In this document: positions 7,022 to 11,836 of the stretch, one piece after another
Layout of the letters: each line of letters opens with the position of its first letter
Position numbering within the stretch: position 1 is the stretch's first letter
The notes under the pieces: generated by a model
The model's database searches: none
What the model saw: only the letters and a program-made list of their open reading frames with translations
What the model was told of the DNA's origin: nothing
Source of the DNA: Candidatus Limivicinus faecipullorum
GTDB lineage: Bacteria; Bacillota; Clostridia; Oscillospirales; Oscillospiraceae
Direction: 5' to 3'
DNA: 11,836 bases
Assembly: GCA_018711755.1 (NCBI GenBank)
Contig: DVHY01000161.1
Coordinates: 1 to 11,836, forward strand
Program-made: the position numbers and the translations under genes

Positions 7022-9345
7022 TACTTGCCCAGCAGAGACTCGTTCTCGTCGATGAGAGTCACCTCCACCACGCAGCCGTGGTCCGCCCTGGTGCCCGCCG
7101 CCAGGCTCTGGCTGCCTACCACCTGCTGGGCCGAGCCGCTCACCGGGCTGCGGGTGCTGATAAACAGTCCCAGGCCTGACAGCAGGTCTCTGGCGCTCTC
7201 ATAGCTCAGTCCCGCAAGATTAGGCACCGTCTCCATGTTTGGGGAGACCTGGGCGCCCCCCAGGTACAAAATCACCCGGCTGCCCTTGGCTATGCTCTCC
7301 CCCGCTACCGGCAGCTGGCCGGTGACCGTGTCCCCCTGGCCTATGGTCCTGTAGTCCAGCTCCATATCCTCCAGGATGTCCGCCGCCTCGTCCAGGCTCT
7401 GCTCAATAAGCATCGGCGCCGACACGTCCCCCTCTTCGTCCTCCGCCTTTTCCGGCTCTATGCCCATATAGGGCAGGATATCGGCAAACATGTTGCCCAC
7501 CACCGGGGCCGCCATCTGCCCGCCGCTGATATAGATGCCGGACTTGTTGGAGGGGGTGTCCAGGAAAACCAGCAGGGCTATCTGCGGGTCGTCCGCCGGG
7601 GCAAAGCCGACAAAGGAGACTATGTACTCCTTCTGGCCGGTCTGGGCTTCCAGGCTCACCTTCTCGCTGGTGCCGGTCTTGCCCCCTATGCGGTAGCCCG
7701 CCACGGCGGCGTTTCGGCCGGTGCCCTCGTTGGGGTCGCCCACCACCTGCTCCAGTATCTGCCGGACCTGCTCGCTGGTCTCTTCGCTTATCACCTGGCG
7801 CACCGCCTTGGGGCTGCGCTCATAGGCCACGCTGCCGTCAGGGTTGAGCATACGGCTGACCACATAGGGCTGCATCAGGTTCCCTCCGTTGACGCAGGCG
7901 CTGACCGCGGTGATGAGCTGCAGGGGGGTTATGGTAAAAGTCTGGCCGAAAGAGGCCGCCGCCAGCTGGGAGAGGTTTTTCTCCGAGCAGAAGGTGTTTT
8001 TGCTCCACCATATGCTGCCGCTCTCCCCCGCCAGGTCTATGCCTGTCTTGGCCGTCAGGTTCTCGTCGTCGTTGCCGGTCATGTTCAAGAAGCCGAAGGC
8101 CTCGCAGTAGTCGTAAAAACGCTCCGCCCCCACCCTCTGGCCTATGTTCACAAAGGCCACGTTGCAGGAGTGCTGAGCCGCCTGGGTCAGGGTCTGGCTG
8201 CCGTGGCCCTCGGTCTTCCAGCAGCGTATGGGGCTGGTGCGGCCTATGACGCTGACGCTTCCGGGACAGTAAAAGCTGTCCTCCAGGCTCACCGCCCCCT
8301 CCTCCAGAGCCATGGCCAGGGTGATTATCTTAAACGTGGAGCCCGGCTCATAGGTGTCTGACAGGGCTTTGTTCCGCCACTGGCGGCTCTGGGCCTCGCT
8401 CAAAAGCCGGGCCTTCTCCTCCTCATCGGAGGCGGAGTTTATAAGCTCCATGTCCTCGTCGCTCACCGCCAGAAAATCGTTCAGGTCGTAATTGCCCAGA
8501 GAGGCCATGGCCAGTATCGCCCCGGTGTTCACATCCATGGCTATGGCCCCGGCCCCGTTCTGGATGTCATAGTCAGCCACCGCCTGCTTCAGGTGCTTTT
8601 CCACATAGTACTGGATGCTGGCGTCTATGGTGGTCACCAGGTCGTAGCCGTCCTCCCCGGGATAGTATTCCTCAAACTGGCTGAAGAGCAGCTCCGTGCC
8701 CATGGCGTTGGTGGCCCGCACCGTCTTGCCGGGGCTGCCGGAGAGGGCCTCGTTATACTGGGCCTCTATCCCCTCCAGGCCGTAGTTGTCCGTGCCCACA
8801 AAGCCGATGATATGGCAGGCCAGGGAGGAGTTGGGATAATACCTCTTGGTATCCGTCTCCAGGCGCACGCCCCTGAGATCGTTCTCCGTCTTGAAGGCCC
8901 GCACCTCATCGGCCTTGTCCTGCTCCAACTTCCGGGCAACGGTCACATACCAGCTGCCCTTCTGCCCGGACTTCTCGTATATCTCATCATAGCTTATATC
9001 CAGTATCTCCGACAGCCCCCGGGCGATGAGCTCCCGGTCCTCCCCATACATCTCTATCTCTGCCGGGCTCAGATACACATTATCCACCGAGGCGCTCACC
9101 GCCAGAGTGTTCATGTTGGTGTCGTATATGACCCCCCGCATGGCGGAGCTGGGTACGGAGCGCAGCTGCTGCTCTATGGCCATGCTCTCATATTTTTCGT
9201 GGTCAATGATCTGAAGCTGATACAAACGCCCCAGTAAAAGGGCAAATGCCCCTATACCGCATACTGCCATCAAAAACAGGCTGCGGCGGAGCATCTGTCT
9301 GCTGGGTCCGGGCTTTACTATCCCGGGTCTTGTATCCGCTGACAT
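7018..9345 (-). CDS. ftsI: Septal peptidoglycan transpeptidase FtsI (class B PBP with two PASTA domains)
   Basis: Monofunctional class B penicillin-binding protein that crosslinks septal peptidoglycan outside the membrane, partnering FtsW. It has 775 residues: a short cytoplasmic tail, one membrane anchor (about 22-40), a dimerisation/pedestal domain (about 60-240), and a transpeptidase domain with the catalytic S336-TFK in YEPGSTFK, the S393-C-N triad and K556-TGT. Two PASTA repeats follow (about 641-697 and 705-765). This layout matches PbpB/SpoVD/PBP2x of Bacillota rather than proteobacterial FtsI. An acidic linker (EKAEDEEGD) joins the catalytic and PASTA parts. The start at 9345 has AAGGGGG 7 nt upstream; an out-of-frame ATG 5 nt earlier is ignored. 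There is a 61-nt gap after ftsL containing an AT-rich inverted repeat. SpoVD (sporulation) is the alternative assignment; no second class B PBP is present to distinguish them. Confidence 0.95.
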   Translation of the reverse strand: MSADTRPGIVKPGPSRQMLRRSLFLMAVCGIGAFALLLGRLYQLQIIDHEKYESMAIEQQLRSVPSSAMRGVIYDTNMNTLAVSASVDNVYLSPAEIEMYGEDRELIARGLSEILDISYDEIYEKSGQKGSWYVTVARKLEQDKADEVRAFKTENDLRGVRLETDTKRYYPNSSLACHIIGFVGTDNYGLEGIEAQYNEALSGSPGKTVRATNAMGTELLFSQFEEYYPGEDGYDLVTTIDASIQYYVEKHLKQAVADYDIQNGAGAIAMDVNTGAILAMASLGNYDLNDFLAVSDEDMELINSASDEEEKARLLSEAQSRQWRNKALSDTYEPGSTFKIITLAMALEEGAVSLEDSFYCPGSVSVIGRTSPIRCWKTEGHGSQTLTQAAQHSCNVAFVNIGQRVGAERFYDYCEAFGFLNMTGNDDENLTAKTGIDLAGESGSIWWSKNTFCSEKNLSQLAAASFGQTFTITPLQLITAVSACVNGGNLMQPYVVSRMLNPDGSVAYERSPKAVRQVISEETSEQVRQILEQVVGDPNEGTGRNAAVAGYRIGGKTGTSEKVSLEAQTGQKEYIVSFVGFAPADDPQIALLVFLDTPSNKSGIYISGGQMAAPVVGNMFADILPYMGIEPEKAEDEEGDVSAPMLIEQSLDEAADILEDMELDYRTIGQGDTVTGQLPVAGESIAKGSRVILYLGGAQVSPNMETVPNLAGLSYESARDLLSGLGLFISTRSPVSGSAQQVVGSQSLAAGTRADHGCVVEVTLIDENESLLGKY

Positions 9346-9363
9346 GGCATCGCCCCCTTGACA

Positions 9364-9384
9364 GAATATATTTTAAATATATTC
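9364..9384. repeat. AT-rich inverted repeat in the ftsL-ftsI gap
   Basis: Two perfect 10-base arms, GAATATATTT and AAATATATTC, flank a single central base. They are composed almost entirely of A and T within GC-rich sequence. The repeat is in the 61-nt gap after ftsL, ending just before the AAGGGGG ribosome binding site of ftsI. It could be a protein-binding site, an RNA stem, or part of an AT-rich internal promoter; I see no convincing -35 element on the minus strand. Confidence 0.6.
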
Positions 9385-9406
9385 AGCCTCCGGCAGCTCA
9401 TGCATT

Positions 9407-9688
9407 TTATCCCAAATCAATATAAAATATCTGGCTGGGCTTTAAAGTCTGCATGCCCAGTTCTTCCGTTGCATAGTGCTCCAGCTCTTCCAGGCTCAGG
9501 CTGGATTCATATTTTGCCTGGAGCATGTGCTGGTCGTCTTTCAGCTCTTCAAGCTCCCGCTCCAGGTCCGTCAGCTCTTCGTTCAGCGCCGCCAGCTGTA
9601 TGGAGCCCATCAGCGCCCCCACCAGAAGGCAGAGGGAAAAGCCTATGCAGATGATCCTGAAAAGGAGACCGCTGATACCTTTTCTCAT
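9407..9688 (-). CDS. ftsL: Cell division protein FtsL (septum formation initiator-like)
   Basis: Small bitopic membrane protein (93 residues) of the septal FtsQ/DivIB-FtsL-DivIC complex. A short basic N-terminus (MRKGISG) precedes one hydrophobic segment (about 8-28). A heptad-rich coiled coil follows (about 33-64; LNEELTDLERELEELKDD), then an LEELEHYATEELGM segment close to the consensus shared by FtsL and DivIC proteins. Sequence alone cannot separate FtsL from DivIC, but the position between rsmH and ftsI is that of ftsL. The ATG is 1 nt after the rsmH stop, with AAAGGG 6 nt upstream inside the end of rsmH, so translation is probably coupled. Confidence 0.88.
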   Translation of the reverse strand: MRKGISGLLFRIICIGFSLCLLVGALMGSIQLAALNEELTDLERELEELKDDQHMLQAKYESSLSLEELEHYATEELGMQTLKPSQIFYIDLG

Positions 9689-9689
9689 G

Positions 9690-10628
9690 CTACACCCTTT
9701 CCGCTACTCTGAGCTTTGCGCTGCGGGAGCGGGGATTGAGCTCCAGCTCCTCAGCTCCCGGCAGTATGGGCTTTCTGTAGACGCTTTTCAAAGTCTGCAC
9801 AAATCCGCAGGTGCATATGGGCGCCTCCCTGGGGCAGGTGCAGCCGTTTTCCCTGGCGGCTATCCCCGCCTTTACTATCCTGTCTTCCAGGGAATGGAAG
9901 CTGATGACGCAGAGCCTCCCGCCCTTTTTCAGCTTGTCGGGAGCGGTCTCCATCATGGAGGCCACGGCCCCCAGCTCGTCGTTCACGGCGATGCGTATGG
10001 CCTGGAAGCTGCGCTTTGCCGGGTGCTGCTTTTCCCTTAAAGCGGCGGCGGGCATGGCGCCTTTTATTATATCCACCAGCTCCAGGGTGGTCTCTATGGG
10101 CTTTTGCTCCCGGCGCTCCGCTATCGCCCGGCTGATACGCCGGGAATAACGCTCTTCCCCGTAGTCCCGGAGGATGCGGTTCAGACGCTCTTCATCCCAG
10201 CCGTTCACCACCTCATAGGCGCTGAGGCTCTCGCTGCCGTCCATGCGCATATCCAAAGGGGCGTCCGCCATATAGGAAAAGCCCCGCTGTGCTTCATCCA
10301 GCTGGGGCGATGATACCCCCAGGTCAAAGAGCATGCCGTCCACGCCCTCTATGCCCAGGCTGTCCAATATTGCTGCGGCATCGGAAAAGTTCCCGTGGAC
10401 AAGGCTCACCTTGTCTCCAAAGGGGGCCAGGCGCTTGCCCGCCCTTTCAATGGCGGTCATATCCCTGTCTATGCCCACAAGGCGGCCGGTGGTAAGCCGG
10501 GAGGCTATCTCATAGGAGTGTCCCCCCAGGCCCAGGGTGCCGTCCAGATATATCCCGTCCGGCCTGATATTCAGATTCTCTATGCACTCTTTCAGCAGCA
10601 CGGAGAAATGCTTGGCTTCGTAGCTCAA
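9690..10628 (-). CDS. rsmH: 16S rRNA (cytosine(1402)-N4)-methyltransferase RsmH
   Basis: SAM-dependent enzyme that N4-methylates C1402 in the decoding centre of 16S rRNA; formerly MraW. At 312 residues it has full family length. The SAM site DGTLGLGGHS (29-38) and acidic motif GIDRD (52-56) are followed by FDLGVSSPQLDEAQRGFSY (101-119), the helical insert, KRSFQAIRIAVNDELG (205-220) and ISFHSLEDR (242-250). Near the C-terminus is a four-cysteine CTC..CTC cluster (C263, C265, C272, C274), common in the family. The start is TTG, overlapping the mraZ stop as TTGA; TCCTCC on the plus strand gives a GGAGGA site 9 nt upstream, and the N-terminus (HFSVLLKECIENLNI) aligns with other RsmH starts. Translation should depend partly on mraZ translation. 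Confidence 0.97.
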   Translation of the reverse strand: MSYEAKHFSVLLKECIENLNIRPDGIYLDGTLGLGGHSYEIASRLTTGRLVGIDRDMTAIERAGKRLAPFGDKVSLVHGNFSDAAAILDSLGIEGVDGMLFDLGVSSPQLDEAQRGFSYMADAPLDMRMDGSESLSAYEVVNGWDEERLNRILRDYGEERYSRRISRAIAERREQKPIETTLELVDIIKGAMPAAALREKQHPAKRSFQAIRIAVNDELGAVASMMETAPDKLKKGGRLCVISFHSLEDRIVKAGIAARENGCTCPREAPICTCGFVQTLKSVYRKPILPGAEELELNPRSRSAKLRVAERV

Positions 10629-11041
10629 AATTCCAGTTCCTCCATAACGGCGGCAATGTTCTCCGGGGTGGTCTCCTTCTGGAATATCTCGCTCCAGCTG
10701 TCGCTGTCCCAGAGCTCGGCGTGGTTGTTGCAGCCCACCACCGTCACCGCTTTTGACAGCCCCGCATAGTCCCGCAGATTCTGGGGGATCAGAGCCCGGC
10801 CCTGGCTGTCCAGCTCGCAGCGGGCCGCATGGGCAAAAAGAGGCCGCATCTTCCTCTGCTTCACATAGGGCATGGCGTTCACCTTTTCGGAGAACAGCTG
10901 CCAGTTTTCACTGCTGTAGGCGCAGAGACAGCGGTCCATGGACAGGGTGATATAAAAAACCTCTCCCAGCTCGTCCCTGAGCTTCGCCGGGATAAACAGG
11001 CGTCCCTTGCTGTCAAGGGAATGTTGATATTCACCTGTCAT
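10625..11041 (-). CDS. mraZ: Transcriptional regulator MraZ
   Basis: DNA-binding protein of the SpoVT/AbrB fold that forms oligomeric rings and, in E. coli and mollicutes, regulates its own dcw operon. It has 138 residues in two tandem AbrB-like halves, each with the DxxxR signature: DSKGR (10-14) and DSQGR (78-82), followed by LFIPAKLRDEL and ALIPQNLRDYAG. The start has a near-perfect AGGAGG 8 nt upstream. It is the first gene of the operon, about 60 nt after the predicted transcription start. Three 10-bp-spaced AAGTGG-like repeats lie in that leader, consistent with autorepression. The stop codon overlaps the rsmH TTG start. The acidic C-terminal tail (ENIAAVMEELEF) is ordinary. Confidence 0.97.
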   Translation of the reverse strand: MTGEYQHSLDSKGRLFIPAKLRDELGEVFYITLSMDRCLCAYSSENWQLFSEKVNAMPYVKQRKMRPLFAHAARCELDSQGRALIPQNLRDYAGLSKAVTVVGCNNHAELWDSDSWSEIFQKETTPENIAAVMEELEF

Positions 11042-11072
11042 ACACTGCGCCTCCTCTCAGTGGGAATCTTCA

Positions 11073-11098
11073 CCATTCTCCCCCACTTTTGTCCACTT
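11073..11098 (-). promoter_or_regulatory. Probable MraZ operator (three 10-bp-spaced repeats)
   Basis: On the minus strand AAGTGG (11098-11093), AAGTGG (11088-11083) and GAATGG (11078-11073) are spaced at exactly 10 bp, one helical turn. TGG is common to all three, and the second reads GTGGG. Characterised MraZ proteins bind short direct GTGGG/TGGG-type repeats with this periodicity in front of their own gene. Here the repeats begin a few bases after the predicted transcription start, so bound MraZ would block initiation or early elongation. Assignment is by analogy. Confidence 0.65.
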
Positions 11099-11107
11099 CA
11101 CGTTACC

Positions 11108-11136
11108 ATTATAGGGGGGACAAATGGAAAAAGCAA
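11108..11136 (-). promoter_or_regulatory. Main dcw operon promoter
   Basis: A perfect -10 TATAAT (11113-11108) lies 17 bp after TTGCTT (11136-11131), a weak -35 sharing TTG with the consensus. The minus-strand sequence upstream (about 11137-11192) is strongly AT-rich with A tracts and could act as an UP element. Transcription would begin near 11101, leaving a leader of about 60 nt before mraZ. The weak -35 with a perfect -10 suits a regulated housekeeping promoter. No other candidate in the gap is as good. Confidence 0.75.
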
Positions 11137-11192
11137 GTGAAACTTTTTGTTAAATTTTGACTTTTTCTTGCGTCATTTCTTCTAAAATGTGC

Positions 11193-11225
11193 AAAAAAAC
11201 GCCGGACACAATATAGTGTCCGGCG
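11193..11225 (-). terminator. Intrinsic terminator after the coiled-coil gene
   Basis: On the minus strand CGCCGGACAC (11225-11216) pairs perfectly with GTGTCCGGCG (11209-11200) around a 6-nt loop, followed at once by seven Ts (11199-11193). It begins 48 nt after the stop codon of the coiled-coil gene and separates that transcription unit from the dcw operon. Confidence 0.95.
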
Positions 11226-11273
11226 GGGTAAGTTTCTATCCAATATGTAGTCCGGCATACAGTCCGGCTGCCC

Positions 11274-11836
11274 TTATTCGTCGCTTCTGCGCTGCTCGAT
11301 GATGATCTTGCCGCCGGATGTTCTGGGCGCATCCTGGGGCTGCTGGGGCGCGGGCTGGGTCTGCTGCTGGGGCTGAGCGGCTCTCTCCTTCACTCCTCCC
11401 AGGCTGCGGAAGGAGGACTGGGCCATCTGCACGGTGTTCAGGGCGCTGTTGAGGTTTTCCACAGTCTGGCGGATTATATCGTCCACATACTGGCTGGCTA
11501 CCCGGCGCAGCTCCTTGCTCTTTGTCTCGGCGGAAGAGAGCATCTCGCTGCTCTTGGCTTTTGCCACCCGGACTATTTCCTGTTCCTCCACCATCATCCG
11601 GGCCTGCTCCTCGGCGTTTTTCCGCAGGGCCTCGGCTTCCCGCTTGGCGTTGCCGATGAATTCGTCCCTCGCCTCCACAAGGCGCTGGGCCTCTGCCACG
11701 GAGCTGGGCAAACTTGCCTTGATATCGTTTATAAGCTCCACGGCCTTCTCCCGCTCGATTATGCACTTGTCGTTGCCCAGGGGTACTCCCCAGGCGTCGG
11801 TCACCATAGCATACAGCATATCCAACAGCTCAAGAA
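11274..11836 (-). CDS. Uncharacterised coiled-coil protein, 5' end outside window
   Basis: No established function. A TTG at 11825 could serve as a start, but the frame stays open to the window edge and reads LELLDMLYAMV. That resembles the N-terminus of a Clostridia family often labelled ATPase or F0 subunit B-like (typical opening MDxLELLDxLE, from memory), so the true start is probably a few codons beyond 11836. The visible part has a short N-terminal segment with IIEREKAVELINDIKASLP, then a long charged helix (VAEAQRLVEARDEF through MMVEEQEIVRVAKAKS) expected to form a coiled coil. Next is a conserved-looking ASQYVDDII segment, a Gln/Pro-rich linker, and a basic-acidic tail ending IIIEQRRSDE. 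No membrane segment, signal peptide or nucleotide-binding motif is visible. The general look recalls DivIVA/GpsB-like or ATP synthase b-like scaffolds, but I see no specific signature. A strong terminator follows, so it belongs to a different transcription unit from dcw. Confidence 0.8.
   Translation of the reverse strand, partial: LELLDMLYAMVTDAWGVPLGNDKCIIEREKAVELINDIKASLPSSVAEAQRLVEARDEFIGNAKREAEALRKNAEEQARMMVEEQEIVRVAKAKSSEMLSSAETKSKELRRVASQYVDDIIRQTVENLNSALNTVQMAQSSFRSLGGVKERAAQPQQQTQPAPQQPQDAPRTSGGKIIIEQRRSDE

Noticed and set aside
9358..9383. Perfect TTGACA followed by TATATT on the plus strand
   Set aside because: The spacing is only 14 bp, too short for a normal sigma-70 type promoter, and it would drive antisense RNA with no gene; noted only as a coincidence with the AT-rich palindrome.
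11101..11108. Possible fourth MraZ box (TGG next to the -10 element)
   Set aside because: It is 13 bp from the first repeat, out of phase with the 10-bp series, so it is not counted.
11150..11332. 60-residue minus-strand frame spanning the terminator
   Set aside because: It runs through the intrinsic terminator and overlaps the end of the coiled-coil gene in another frame; no ribosome binding site or homology.
11236..11766. 176-residue minus-strand frame overlapping the coiled-coil gene
   Set aside because: Out-of-frame reading of the coiled-coil gene, rich in Gly/Arg/Ala/Pro, with no conserved pattern.
1..11836. CRISPR arrays, insertion sequences, tRNA genes, phage or defence modules
   Set aside because: No spaced repeats, transposase, tRNA-like cloverleaf or foreign-looking segment was seen; the genes form a coherent conserved cell wall cluster.

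Overview
This window is a division and cell wall (dcw) gene cluster from a high-GC, Gram-positive-type bacterium. It most resembles the class Clostridia (Bacillota), plausibly a gut Oscillospirales-like lineage. The evidence is the gene order, an FtsI with two C-terminal PASTA domains, murA sitting between murG and ftsQ/divIB, a DNPR-type (meso-diaminopimelate) MurE, and upstream a coiled-coil protein of a type familiar from Clostridia. The lineage is an inference from gene content and style; no rRNA or other marker is present.

Every gene is on the minus strand, so transcription runs from high to low coordinates. At the right edge (11836-11274) is the 3' part of an uncharacterised coiled-coil gene. 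It ends in a textbook intrinsic terminator (11225-11193). Next is the control region of the dcw operon: an AT-rich upstream stretch, a promoter with a perfect TATAAT, and three 10-bp-spaced AAGTGG-like repeats just downstream that look like the autoregulatory operator of MraZ. The operon then reads mraZ, rsmH, ftsL, ftsI (PASTA), murE, mraY, ftsW, murG, murA, ftsQ, and stops 3 bases from the left edge. Spacing is tight: TTGA overlap at mraZ/rsmH, 1 nt at rsmH/ftsL, and 12-27 nt at most other junctions.

Three junctions are wider and hold signals. The ftsL-ftsI gap has an AT-rich inverted repeat. The ftsI-murE gap has a good promoter-like sequence overlapping the ftsI stop codon. The murG-murA gap has a long terminator-like hairpin whose 3' arm contains the likely murA ribosome binding site. 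The last is the most interesting regulatory feature here.

Functionally, MurA makes the first committed peptidoglycan precursor, and MurE adds meso-diaminopimelate to the stem peptide. MraY and MurG make lipid I and lipid II. FtsW (glycosyltransferase) and FtsI (transpeptidase) polymerise and crosslink septal wall, and FtsL and FtsQ/DivIB form the septal regulatory complex. MraZ and RsmH are the usual leading genes. murF and murD are absent from their customary places, and murC, murB and ftsA are not in the window. For murA, murE, mraY and ftsQ the Shine-Dalgarno position favours a start slightly downstream of the longest ORF, and those starts are used here. I found no mobile element, CRISPR array, RNA gene or novel defence-like system; this is core chromosome.
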